Shown here: positions 33,856-43,222 of the stretch, piece after piece | Position numbering within the stretch: the stretch's first letter is position 1 | Layout: each line of letters begins with the position of its first letter | NCBI RefSeq assembly: GCF_014873535.1 | Contig: NZ_JADBEF010000001.1 | Location: 186,001 to 250,000, forward strand | DNA from: Nonomuraea africana | GTDB lineage: Bacteria > Actinomycetota > Actinomycetes > Streptosporangiales > Streptosporangiaceae | Length of the DNA: 64,000 nt | Direction of reading: 5' to 3' | Program-made: the position numbers and the translations under genes | The notes under the pieces: model-generated | Told to the model about the DNA's origin: nothing | Seen by the model: the letters and a program-made list of their open reading frames with translations, nothing else | The model's database searches: none

Positions 33856-35493
33856 TCCAGTAGCGTTTGAGTCGCGGGCCGTCGCTGTGGGTAGTGGCGG
33901 TGTCCGTGCCCGTCGCTGGCTCGGTGCTGAGGCCGGGACTGTCCTGGGTGGTGAGAGCGCCGTCACCATCACCATCACCGTCGGGTCGGGTGAGGGTTGC
34001 CCAGTTGGCCAGGTCGGCGCTGGCCAGGGAGGCGGGCAGGGGTTCGCTGTGGGCGGCCAGCAGTCGTCGACGACGGCGTCGCGGCTGGTCAGGTGGCCGC
34101 GTAGCTGCTTGCGGCGAGCGTTGCGGGCGGCGGTGATCTCTTTGAGACTGATGGTGGCGCCCGAGAGTTCAGGGCAGATCGCCCGGCACAGGAATTCCTC
34201 GACGCCGTCGGGGAGGCGCAGGTAGACGCGGATCTCGGTGATGTCGCGGGGGTCGTAGCGGATGGTGGCCTGCTCCCGGATGTAGAAGGCCAGGACGGGG
34301 TCGAGGTAGCGCAGGTTCAGGAAGTGGATCCCGTCGGTGTGGATGACGCGGGGTTTGGCGACGGTGAGCAGCAGCAGGTCGAGTTGTTCGAGCGAGTCGG
34401 GCATGCGCGGGATGAACCCGCCGGCCTCCCAGCGGGCCTGCGGGGGTGTCTTGGTCTCGCTGTGGGTGCGCAGGTTGTAGACCTCGTGGATGAACCGGCC
34501 GACCGCGGCGTCCAGCTCGGTCAGGGTCAGCGTGGCCTGGCTGGCGCGGTCGGGGGTGCCCCGGGGCGCGTAGCCGGGCAGGTGGGCCAGGCACATCTGG
34601 TTGATCGTCTCGATCAGTCGCTCGATTTTCCCGTGGCCGTGCGGCTGGCCCTTGAGTGAGAAGACGGGCCGGACCCTCAGGTCTGCCATGACCTGTTCCA
34701 GATGCGCCGATGTGAAGTCGGAGCCGTGGTCGAGGTGGAACACCGACGGGATGCCGCACACGTGCCAGTCCGGTTCGACTTTGCGCCAGATCGCGTGCCG
34801 GAAGGCCAGCGCAGTGGTCAACGCCGAGGGTGCTTCCAGGTTGACGGCGTATCCGGCGATGGCGCGGGAGTGGTCGTCCTCGATAGCGGTCAGCCACGGC
34901 CGGGCCGCTCGGCCCTTGTCGTCGAGCACCCAGATGTCCAGTTCGGTGTGGTCGGCCTGCCAGATCTCGTTCGGAGCCTTGGCTTCGCGCCGGTAGACCA
35001 GGTCGTAGGTTTCCCGGTATTTCTTGGTGCCCTCAAGGCCGAGGGTGACCAGCGCGGGGTCCAGGTCGGCGACGATGCGGGCCACGGTCCGGTAGGCGGG
35101 CAACGGCCAGCGGCGCGCCTTGGCGATGCTTTCGGCCTGCCGGTGGATGACGGCCGCGCTGGGGCGAGGCGTGCGCAGGGCCAGCCCTTCGATGAACGCC
35201 ACGAGCTCGTCGGGAAACCGGCGCAGCCCCTTGTCGCGGCGGCCCGGCCGCATCAAGGCGTCCAGACCGCCTTTCCGGTAGTCGGCCAGCCACCGCTGCA
35301 GCGTCCGGTAGGAGACGCCGCCGTCGTCCTGGGCGGCGGCCAGCTGCGCCAGCGGTACTCCCTCGTGCAGGTGCGGCGCGAGCATCTCGTACCGGCTCAT
35401 GGCCAGGGCGCGCCCGGCTGCGTGACCGGACGCGCTGCCGGGGCTCCCGCTGCCCGGCCTGGCTTGTGCGTGGTGTTCGCTCGCGGTGCTCAC
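33848..35493 (-). pseudogene. Mu/Tn552-type DDE transposase, frameshifted near the C-terminus
   Basis: GTG 35493 is the likely start; ATG 35400 is another. An N-terminal HTH (YRTLQRWLADYRKGGLDALM) precedes the rve core. DDE residues are seen in WQADHTELDI, FHLDHGSDFTS and HGHGKIERLIETIN. A Mu C-terminal-like beta domain follows (IRYDPRDITEIRVYL). Near 34070 a base is missing after DAVVD. The other frame restores LLAAHSEPLPASLASADLAN and ends ...RLKRYWNE at 33848, overlapping the ATPase start. Catalytic residues are intact; only the C-terminal tail, likely the ATPase-interacting end, is affected. Confidence 0.85.
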
Positions 35494-35691
35494 CCCGTTA
35501 TCGTCCGTCCCCACGATGACCGCCACCACACCCGCGGGTGCCGCGGTTGCGACAACCCGCGAAAGCGGTGACGCTGCCGAGCCGATTCCCGGCATTGCGG
35601 GACCCGGGGCTCGGGCGCCAGTCAAGCGACGAGGACGGTGGCGATCATCGTCGGTCGTTCCGGTCTCGCGGACGTGGCACAGCGCTGCCGT

Positions 35692-36237
35692 TCAACTGGT
35701 GCGCTCCCAGGTCAGCAGCTTGAAGGGGCCTTCTTTTCGCTCCCGGACGACGGGGGCGTCGTTCGTCAGGTGGAATCCCGCGGAGGCGGCGACCGCCTGG
35801 CTGCCTTCATTCGCGGGCTCGATGCGGAGAAGGATCCGGGTCATGCTCAGGTCCTGGAAAGCGTGAAGAGTCATCAGCTCAACAGCTCGCTTGGCCAGCC
35901 CCTGCCGTCTGTACTGGGAGCCGATCCCGTACGCGATCTCTGCTTCACCGGGGGTTCCCGTGTCGCGGAGAAGGACCTCTCCTCGTGGCCGATCTTCCTG
36001 GACGGTGATGGCCAGGTTGATGCCACAATTCTCCGCCCTGACCTGTTGGGCTTTGGCCAAGTACGCCGTGGCGGCGGCCAGGTCGAAGGGGGAGCGGAGT
36101 GGCGTCCAACGATCCATCTCCGGATCGTCGAAAAGCTCAACCATGACCGGTAGGTCCTCGTCCGTCCACTCACGTAACCGGAGGCCGAGCCCCCGCAGTT
36201 CAAGTGATCGCCGCGTCGGCGGGCTGGTGTCGGGCAT
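35692..36237 (-). CDS. GNAT family N-acetyltransferase
   Basis: 181 residues from ATG 36237, with AAAGGAAC upstream; an upstream in-frame ATG at 36273 lacks a ribosome site. The acetyl-CoA signature YRRQGLAKRAVELM is present, with LRLREWTDEDLPVMVELFDD at the N-terminus and PANEGSQAVAASAGFHL at the C-terminus. This is the RimJ/RimL-like subgroup acting on protein N-termini or small amines. Its 3' end abuts the transposon region. Confidence 0.9.
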   Translation of the reverse strand: MPDTSPPTRRSLELRGLGLRLREWTDEDLPVMVELFDDPEMDRWTPLRSPFDLAAATAYLAKAQQVRAENCGINLAITVQEDRPRGEVLLRDTGTPGEAEIAYGIGSQYRRQGLAKRAVELMTLHAFQDLSMTRILLRIEPANEGSQAVAASAGFHLTNDAPVVRERKEGPFKLLTWERTS

Positions 36238-36395
36238 GTATGTTCCTTTGGATATTGCGACAGAGGCGCACAAATCTAGGGGGACTTTACCGGGGTTAGG
36301 TATCTGTCGGAGTCGGCTGGACCGCGGTTTTCGGGGAGGGTCAGCGGTGCGGGGCGACGGTTCAGGAGTGGCGGTCTTGCGGGACGTGGCGTTTT

Positions 36396-36520
36396 CCGCC
36401 TTGGTGCGATTAGCTGGGCTGGGAGAAGTCGAGGAACTGCGGGAAGAAGTGCGCCACTTGGAAACGGAGCGGTAGGTCCTGAAAAGGGCGGCGGCGTGGT
36501 TTGGCCCCGCCTGCCCCCTG
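36396..36520 (+). pseudogene. IS3-family OrfA remnant
   Basis: Reads EELREEVRHLETER, stop, VLKRAAAWFG. This matches the C-terminus of IS3 OrfA proteins (leucine zipper followed by ERDILKKAAAFF). The stop is a one-base change of an expected GAG (TAG). No OrfB follows. Confidence 0.6.
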
Positions 36521-36543
36521 ATGGCCGGCGAGACCCGGCCGTG

Positions 36544-37955
36544 TCAGCGGGCGTCCGGGACGCCGGTCATCTGTGGCTTTCCGGACGGTGCAAGGACCAG
36601 CGAGACCGCCGCGGCCACGGCGGCGACGACGGTGAACATGGTGTAGACGTTGGTGAACCCCTCGATCGAGGGTGTGCTGGTGAGACCCGAAGCGGCAACA
36701 GTGGAGCCCACCGCGACAAAGATGGCGGAACCGGTTGACCATACCCAATACCAACCCGGCCTCGTTCTGAGTGACTCGGCCGAGGGCAGCAGTGGTCGCG
36801 GCGACGAACACCGGGGCGCCACCCAGCGCGAACAAAACGGCGCCGGGAAGGGCTTGGGCGTAGACGTTGCCGTTTGGCCGACAAGCCGATGAGCAGCCCG
36901 TTGCCGATGGCGACCAGGGCCAGGCCGGCGACGCCGACGGGGCGGGTGCCGATGGTGCCGACCAGGCGACCGCCCACGATGGCACCGACCATGGTGGACA
37001 GGGCCGTGGGCAGGAAGAACAGGCCGGTCTCCAGCGCGCTGTAACCGCGAAGGTGCTGCAGATACTGCGAAGTGATGAACAGGTCCGCGACGGTCACGCC
37101 GGCCGCGATGAGCATGAGAAAGGCGCCGGTCGCGACCGGACGACGCACCAGCATGTCCGGGCGCATCAGGGGATTCTGCACTTTGCGTTCGACGACCGTG
37201 AACACCACGTACAAGACGACGGCGGCAGCGATGGACACCAGCGTGCCGGGATCCGCCCAGCCATGGTCACCGGCGTTGATCATGCCGTAGATGAACGAAC
37301 CGGTGGCGGCGGTGACGATCACCGCGCCCAGCACGTCGATGCGCCGGTTGGCGTCCTCTGTCCGGCGCTCCGGCACCAGGGCCCGGATGGCGACCAGAGC
37401 GACGACGCCGATCGGAATGTTGATGAAAAAGACCCAGCGCCAGCCAGGGCCGCTGGTAAGCAGCCCACCAGCGAACACCCCGACGGCGAAGCCGATGCCC
37501 CAGAGGGAGGACCACACGCCCAGCGCCTTGTTGCGTTCGGTGCTGTGGAAGATGCCGGTGAGGGCCCGCAACGCGGCCGGGGACAGCACCGCGGCCCCGA
37601 CGCCCTGACAGAGGCGGCCACCGATCAGCAGGGCCTCGTCTTGCGCCAAGCCACTGGCCAGCGAGGCGAGGATGAAGACCACCAGACCGGTCAGGATCAT
37701 AGAACGCGCGCCGAAGACGTCGGCGAGCCGGCCGCCGAGCAGCAGCAGCCCGCCGAGGAACAGCACGTAGACGCTGACCACCCAGGTGAAGGCCCCACGG
37801 CTCAGACCCAGGTCGGCGCCGAGGTCAGGCAGGGCGACGTTGATCACGGTGAGGTCCAGCATCAACATGAGCTGCGCCGTGCATATCACCGCCAGCGCCT
37901 TCCAGCGGCGGGGGGTCCGCGGGCTCCCGCCGCTCGCGCGGCTTATCCGCGTCAC
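36544..37955 (-). pseudogene. MFS drug exporter of the DHA2 (EmrB/QacA) type, two frameshifts
   Basis: The 5' part is intact: MLMLDLTVINVALPDL is the motif D1 region of 14-helix DHA2 exporters, followed by LGGRLADVFGAR, motif A. Helices 1 to about 11 are readable. Near 36885 an extra base in AAA shifts the frame; NGNVYAQALPGAVLFALGG continues in the next frame. Near 36725 a second shift occurs, after which VAVGSTVAASGLTSTPSIEG runs to the stop at 36544. It probably once exported a drug or metabolite. It lies next to a methyltransferase/MerR pair that might have been its partner. It could be intact if the indels are assembly errors. Confidence 0.75.
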
Positions 37956-38148
37956 GCACCGGATCTTGACGTTTGTGCATCATGTTGTTCCTTTCATAAT
38001 CGTCGTCATAGCGGTCGGTCGGCTGCACGCCGTACCGCGCAGCACCGCGCCCGTAAGCGTGATCTTCTGTTGTTGGAGAAGCTCAGATGGATGGTGGGCA
38101 AACGGACGCGTCCTTCGCGCCCTCATCCGCGGCGGAGACAGCAGATCG

Positions 38149-38844
38149 CTATCCCTGCGCGGCGACGACGAACATCGGCACCGCGACGAAGATCCGGTTC
38201 GTGCGGGCGCGTTCGGCCTGCTCGGCAAGCCAGCCCTCCTCGTCGGTGATCCGGTGCAGCAGGGCGAGCGCGGTGTCATCGGTGAACACACTGGTGCGCA
38301 CCTCGACGACCGGGTCGGTGAACCCGGCGTCGAGCAGCAGGTTGCGGTACCTGCGGGCGATGCGCGGCGACGGGAGCGAGTCCGCCTTCGCGTGGACCAG
38401 CCGGCGGGTGGTCTCCGGCTCGTCCGAGTCGATGACGAACGTGTCCCAGTCCTGGCCGAGCAGCACGGCCCGCCCGCCTGGCGCGAGCACCCGGCGGGCC
38501 TCGGCCACGGCTCGCGCCGGGTCGGAGAGCGTGTGCAACACCTTGTCCGCGCGGTAGCCGGCAACCGACCCGGACTCCAACGGCAGCTCGCAGGCATCGC
38601 CGACGTGGAACTCGCCGGCCGGCCAGCGCTCCCGGGCCACGGCGATCATCTCGGGGTCGAGGTCGACGCCGACCGCGCGGGCCCCGCGCTCGGCCAGCTC
38701 CGCGACCGCGCGGCCACCGCCGCAGCCGACGTCGACCAGGGTTCGGCCGGTGAGGTCGCCGAGCAACTCGTAGGAACGTGCGCGCAGCTCGACGGACATA
38801 GGCTGCGCGTCGACGGCATCGAGGACAGCAAGCAGATTGGACAT
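38149..38844 (-). CDS. Class I SAM-dependent methyltransferase
   Basis: 231 residues from ATG 38844 (MSNLLAVLDAVDAQPMSVEL); ATG 38874 is an alternative start. Motif I VDVGCGGGR (38-46), the acidic VGVDLDPEM after beta 2, GDACELPLESGSV and RVLAPGGRAVLL define a UbiE/COQ5-like small-molecule methyltransferase. It is divergent from a MerR regulator, with a near-perfect dyad between them, so it is the probable target of that regulator. Substrate not readable. Confidence 0.9.
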   Translation of the reverse strand: MSNLLAVLDAVDAQPMSVELRARSYELLGDLTGRTLVDVGCGGGRAVAELAERGARAVGVDLDPEMIAVARERWPAGEFHVGDACELPLESGSVAGYRADKVLHTLSDPARAVAEARRVLAPGGRAVLLGQDWDTFVIDSDEPETTRRLVHAKADSLPSPRIARRYRNLLLDAGFTDPVVEVRTSVFTDDTALALLHRITDEEGWLAEQAERARTNRIFVAVPMFVVAAQG

Positions 38845-38859
38845 GCCCGCCATGGTGGT

Positions 38860-38879
38860 ACTTAATGTCGGCATGAAGT
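38860..38879. promoter_or_regulatory. MerR operator candidate
   Basis: ACTTAATG, TCGG, CATGAAGT: 8-bp arms with one mismatch. It lies between the divergent methyltransferase and MerR genes, close to both starts, as MerR sites usually do. Confidence 0.5.
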
Positions 38880-38887
38880 CAAACTCG

Positions 38888-39379
38888 ATGACAATCGGCC
38901 AGGTGGCCGACCACTTCGGCCTGCCGACACACGTACTGCGGCACTGGGAGTCGGTGGGCCTGCTCTCCCCCGACCGCGTCGCTGGCGACCGCCGCCGCTA
39001 CACCCGCGACGACCTGTTCCGGGTGGCGTCGATCGTGATAGCGAAGCAGGCCGGCCTGCCGCTGCCGGACATCCGGGAGTTCCTCGCCGCGCGCGACCCA
39101 GCCGCCCGCAAGGACGTGCTGCGCCACAACCAGCGCGCGCTGCAGGCCAGGATGGCGGCCCTTCGCTCAGCACTCGATCTCCTCGAAGCCGGAATGAACT
39201 GCTCGCACGAGGACATCACGACGTGCCCGAACTACCGGGCCCACCTCGCGGGGACGGTACTGGCAGAGGCCAATGATGAGGCCGAGGCACTGGCCGACGC
39301 GATCCTCCACGGCATCGTTCAAGCCGGGCTGCCCGAGAACCCGTTCCACGACGGCAGCGCACCACCGCCCGCTTCCTGA
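38888..39379 (+). CDS. MerR family transcriptional regulator
   Basis: 163 residues from ATG 38888 (MTIGQVADHFGLPTHVLRHW). An in-frame ATG at 38873 would place the dyad inside the gene. The N-terminal MerR winged helix (to about 70) includes DRRRYTRDDLFRVASIV. A coiled-coil dimerisation helix (KDVLRHNQRALQARMAALRS) follows. The C-terminal segment GMNCSHEDITTCP has two Cys and one His, suggesting metal or thiol sensing. It is divergent from the methyltransferase. Confidence 0.9.
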   Translation: MTIGQVADHFGLPTHVLRHWESVGLLSPDRVAGDRRRYTRDDLFRVASIVIAKQAGLPLPDIREFLAARDPAARKDVLRHNQRALQARMAALRSALDLLEAGMNCSHEDITTCPNYRAHLAGTVLAEANDEAEALADAILHGIVQAGLPENPFHDGSAPPPAS

Positions 39380-39383
39380 CCGC

Positions 39384-40121
39384 TCAGCGGGTCATGGCGG
39401 TCTCCCGATCCACGCGCGACAGCTTCTCGGGATTACGCACGTGGTACGTGCCGGTGACGTAGCCGTTCTCCACGCGTACCGCCACCACTCCGTCGATCTC
39501 CCCGTCGATTCGCACGAGCAGCCCAGGGCCGCCGTTGATCTGAACCAGCTCGACCGACCTTTTCCCGTCACGCTTCCACCAGCCGGTGGCCAGCAGGCGA
39601 GCCACCTTGTCGACCCCCACAACGGGCCGCAGCAGGGCATGCTTGACTCCCCCGCCGTCGCTCAGGTAGACGACGTCGGGTGCGAGGACGTCGAGCAGGC
39701 TCTGCAACTCGCCGGTTTCGACCGCTCGCTGGAAGGCCTGGAGTGCGGCTCGGGTCTCGGCCGCGGAGGCGGTGCCGCGTGGCCGGCGCGCGGCGACGTG
39801 GGCCCGCGCCCGGTAGGCGAGCTGGCGGCCCGCGGCCGGGCTCTTGTCGACGACGTCGGCGATCTCGTCGTAGTCCAGCGAGAACATCTCGCGCAGCACG
39901 AACACCGCCCGCTCGATCGGCTGAAGCGTCTCCAGCACCAGCAGCATCGCCATCGAGACGCTTTCGGCGAGCTCGACGTCCTCGGCGACGTCAGGCGCGG
40001 TCAGCAACGGCTCGGGCAACCATGGCCCGACGTAGGACTCCTTGCGCCGACCGAGCGCACGCAGCCGGTCCAGCGCCTGCCGGGTGACGATCCGCACCAG
40101 GTACGCGCGCTCCTCCCGCAC
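39384..40121 (-). pseudogene. SigJ/ECF41-type sigma factor lacking its 5' end
   Basis: Homology begins abruptly at VREERAYLVRIVTRQALDRL (40121). The earlier half of region 2, including the usual AEDAVQ helix, is missing. The upstream codons to 40214 are unrelated. What remains is region 4 (ERAVFVLREMFSLDYDEIADVV) and the SnoaL-like C-terminal domain typical of ECF41 (LLDVLAPDVVYLSDGGG, GPGLLVRIDGEIDGVVAVRV). Without most of region 2 it should not bind core polymerase or the -10. The break lies close to an integrase remnant, consistent with damage by an integration or excision event. Confidence 0.8.
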
Positions 40122-40336
40122 GCCGACGAACTCGATCAGACACCCCAGCGGTGATCCGTCTGGATCATGACTCCGGGATCCCGGTGAACTCCCCGCGTTT
40201 TCAGTTCTCACCAACCGAACTCACGTGTGTTCCCGATGAATGTGCTTCAGTCTGGCTGAACTCACGGCAGACGTGTCGGTAAGACTCGTGCAACCAGGTA
40301 CACGCGATTGAGTCCGCCCAGGTCAGCGGTGCCCTA

Positions 40337-40770
40337 CTGATCGGTGGGGAGGTGGCTGACGGCGTCTTCGAGGTCGGCGTGGGTGGGCAAGGTGTACCGG
40401 GCGTGGCCGAGGAGTTCGGCGACGACGACGATATCGACGCCCGCGCGCAGGAGGTTGGTCGCCAAGGTGTGCCGCAGAATGTGGGCGGACAGGGCGAGGG
40501 TGCCCGCGTCGTTGAGGATGTCGGCGTCGGTGGCGAGTTCGTCCATGAGCTGGTCGACCGCCCGGGTCGACAGACGCCCGCCGCGGCGGTTGAGGAACAG
40601 CGCCGGGGTGTCGGCACCGGGCCAGGCGGCGCGGTCGGTGCGCCACTCGGTGATGGAGGTCCGGGCGGTGCCGTCCAGGAGCGGATCTCGCGGGAGGTCT
40701 CGCCCTTGCTGGAGCGGACGATGACCTTGCCCTTGCACGCCGAGAGCGGGACGTCGTCGTGGTTCGCTGC
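40337..40770 (-). pseudogene. Tyrosine recombinase remnant
   Basis: On the minus strand DVPLSACKGKVIVRSSKGET, a frameshift near 40680, then GTARTSITEWRTDRAAWPG, ALFLNRRGGRLSTRAVDQLM, HILRHTLATNLLRAGVDIVV and ELLGHARYTLPTHADLEDA. The HxLRHT and LGH boxes of tyrosine recombinases are present. About six residues (the usual LDTTR) are missing between GHA and RYTLPT, and the N-terminal domain is absent. No site-specific activity is expected. Confidence 0.75.
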
Positions 40771-40894
40771 TCAGGTGCGTCTATTCGAGCCGCTCAGCCA
40801 TGACGAGGGCGGACGGCCATTTGGCCGACTTCAGCCAAATTTCGATCACGTCCTCTGTCGCGTTTCCTCTCGACGTTGAACGGTGCGTGATCAT

Positions 40895-42044
40895 CTAACG
40901 GTAACCAGTCAAGGCGAACAGGTCGACGGCGTCGGCCATGGCCTGATAGCCGGCCGGGCTCGGGTGCAGGCGGTCACCGCTGTCGTAGGCGGGCAGGAGT
41001 TCACCAGCGTGGCCAGGATCGGGGTTGGCCAGGGCCCGGTCGAATTCCCTTGAACGGAGGCAAGGTTCCGCCGATCATCCGCACCCCGCGTGATCGGGCG
41101 GCGTGGATCAGAGCGCGGTGCCCGGCTATCAGCTCTTCCGCGCTCACCTGCGGGTTCGGTATGGCGCAGGCGGCGGTGTTCTTCGGGAACATGATGTCGT
41201 TGATGCCCTCCAGGACGATCACAGTGCGCACGCCTGGCTGGGCGAGCGCGTCGCGCTGGAAGCGGGCGGTGGCCTTCTCACCGAAGCATGCGGAGTCGTT
41301 GAGCACCCGGTTGCCGCCGATTCCGGCGTTCAGCACAGGCACCCCCGATGCGGCCAGGCGTTCAGCGAGCCGGTCGGGGTAGCGGTCGTCGGCGTCGTTG
41401 GTAGCGCCGTATCCGTCGGTGATGGAGTCGCCGAAGGTGACGACCGTGTTCTTCCTGCCGGAGACGTCGAGCCCGGACAGGTAGTAGCGCGACAGGCTGG
41501 TCTCGGTGAAGGAGCCGGCGTCGGCGTCGCGCAGATGGTCGCCCTTGGCGCGGTAGGTGGTGGCCATGGCGATGCTGTGGAAGGTGGCCGGGCCGGTGGT
41601 TCCCCGGAAGTACAGCGTCACCGTGAGCTGCTCCAGCGCGCGAACCGGGAGCCGGACGGCGTCGCTCACCGCCTGTCCGCCCGCGGGCACGGTCACCGAA
41701 GCCGAGCGGGCGAAGGTCAGCGGCCGGACCGTTCCCGGACGCACCGCCGCGCCGGTCTTGGGCTTGGCGATGCTGGCTCCGGTGAGCCGGAGTGGAGTCG
41801 TGCCGTAGGCGTTCGACAACCGGATACGCAGGTGTGTGCCGCCGACCGAGGTTCTGATCACTTGGCGGACGGAGTGGTTGTCGAAGCCCTGCTGCGACCA
41901 GTTGGGAAACCAGGTGGCGGTGGGCTGCTGGACGGCTGTCGCCCACCCGCCGCCCCACCTGCCGCCATCCGCGGTGGCGGGCAACGGTGCGGTGGCCAGG
42001 GGCAGCGCGGCCAGGAGAGCGATCAGGAAGGGTTTGACTCTCAT
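40895..42044 (-). pseudogene. Secreted SGNH/GDSL hydrolase with an internal deletion and frameshift
   Basis: Signal peptide MRVKPFLIALLAALPLATAP, then a galactose-binding-like beta domain and an SGNH domain: block I GDSITDGYG, block II GIGGNR, block III EGINDI. After GTLPPFKG (about 41053) the frame changes. The next frame continues FDRALANPDPGHAGELLPAY and DSGDRLHPSPAGYQ, the block V Asp/His. Family members have about 30 more residues between these parts, so roughly 90 bp plus the frame appear to be lost. Ser and Asp/His now lie in different frames. It was probably an extracellular carbohydrate esterase. Confidence 0.8.
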
Positions 42045-42222
42045 GAGATTCTTCTTTCGTGACGCTGCGGTGCCCGAAGTCACTCCAGACATGGGAGCAC
42101 ACACGCCCGGGGCAGGAGCTTGCTCCCCGGGCCCCACCCGGCCGAGGCGTACGCCGGGCGGGCCGTTGTCTTGGTCGGAGGGGGTGGCGCGACCGGCGCC
42201 TCTCCGGCAGGCCGTCGCCGGT

Positions 42223-43071
42223 TCAGGCGACCGGGGCCGCGGAGGTGTGTCCGTGTGCCTGCGCTGACAGATCCTGCCAGTCGGCCCAGGTCTTGAGCCG
42301 GTCGGCGTAGACCTGGGGGACCACCTGGTTGCCCAGGATGCCGAAGAACACGCGCAGGGGCGGGTTGTCCGCGTCAGCGATCTTGAGGATGGCCTGGCCC
42401 GCAGCGGCCGGGTCGCCGAGATCGAGTGTCGGGGCGAACTCGGCGAAGCTCGCTCGCAGCTCGTCATACAGCGGGTTGGGCTCGGCGTTCACGCCGCCGG
42501 CGGCTTCGGTGGCGTAACCTGCGGTGGCGTAGGAGCCGGGCTCGACCAGGGTCACTTTGATACCGAACGCGGCGACTTCTTGGGCAAGGGTTTCACTCAG
42601 GCCTTCCAGAGCCCACTTGGAAGCGGCGTATCCGCCGCCGAGCGGGAACACGGTGAGGCCGGCGAGCGAGGAGATCTGAATGATGTGCCCGCCGCCCTGC
42701 TGGCGCAGATGGGGCAGGGCAGCCTGGACGACCCAGAGCGGGCCGATCAGGTTGGTCTCCATCTGGTCGCGCAGTTGCTGCTCGGTCAGCTCTTCCACAG
42801 CGCCGAACAGGCCATAGGCCGCGTTGTTCACGATGACGTCGAGACGACCGAAGTGTTCCTTGGCCCGCTTCACCCGGTCGAAGACGGCGGCCTTGTCGGT
42901 CACGTCCAGCGCGAGCGGAAGCACCGCGTCGCCGTAGGCGGCGACGAGCTCGTCAAGATGCTGGGGGTTGCGGGCGGTGGCGGCCACCTTGTCGCCGCGC
43001 GACAGGGCGGCCTCGACGAAGTTGCGGCCCAAGCCGCGGGACGAACCAGTAACGAACCAGACCTTGCTCAT
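42223..43071 (-). CDS. Short-chain dehydrogenase/reductase (classical SDR)
   Basis: 282 residues from ATG 43071. The NADP-binding TGSSRGLG is at 8-15, NNAA begins at 82, Ser134/135 (ISSL) and Tyr148-x3-Lys152 (YAASK) form the catalytic set. It is complete and of normal length. The promoter-like block at 43127-43153 matches the one in front of the SnoaL gene at 45550, so it may be a target of the sigma factor at 45630. Cytosolic NAD(P)H oxidoreductase; substrate unknown. Confidence 0.92.
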   Translation of the reverse strand: MSKVWFVTGSSRGLGRNFVEAALSRGDKVAATARNPQHLDELVAAYGDAVLPLALDVTDKAAVFDRVKRAKEHFGRLDVIVNNAAYGLFGAVEELTEQQLRDQMETNLIGPLWVVQAALPHLRQQGGGHIIQISSLAGLTVFPLGGGYAASKWALEGLSETLAQEVAAFGIKVTLVEPGSYATAGYATEAAGGVNAEPNPLYDELRASFAEFAPTLDLGDPAAAGQAILKIADADNPPLRVFFGILGNQVVPQVYADRLKTWADWQDLSAQAHGHTSAAPVA

Positions 43072-43126
43072 GATGTCGTTCCATTCTTCGGTAGTCGGGG
43101 TGGAGATTCGCCGCTTACCTCCAGGC

Positions 43127-43153
43127 CACGAACGAGCGCCCGCCCGGGGGACA
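43127..43153 (-). promoter_or_regulatory. ECF-type promoter candidate upstream of the SDR gene
   Basis: On the minus strand TGTCCC, 17 bp, CGTG. It lies in a block of about 70 bp (43107-43175) roughly 80% identical by eye to 45571-45647, with the same spacing. The SDR start is 56 bp downstream of the -10. Confidence 0.55.
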
Positions 43154-43222
43154 ACCCGAATCAGAGACTTTCGAGCCCATCGGGCCGAGGCGCGGCAGAC
43201 GATTTCGGCGTCCGTCGAAGGC

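Larger units (their letters stand above)
32627..35554 (-). mobile_element. Mu/Tn552-type transposon (TniA-like transposase plus TniB-like ATPase), ends uncertain
   Basis: Defined by the two minus-strand genes inside. TGTCGC occurs inward-facing near both proposed ends (32627-32632 and, on the other strand, 35549-35554), and TTTTG[CT]CG is repeated near the left end. These are weak matches and no target duplication was found, so the borders are approximate. The left end lies where the integrase remnant stops, suggesting insertion into it. Both genes are frameshifted, so the element is probably immobile. Confidence 0.45.

Noticed and set aside
34702..35571. Plus-strand frame of 289 codons opposite the transposase
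   Set aside because: No domain; the antisense transposase shows an HTH and DDE residues.
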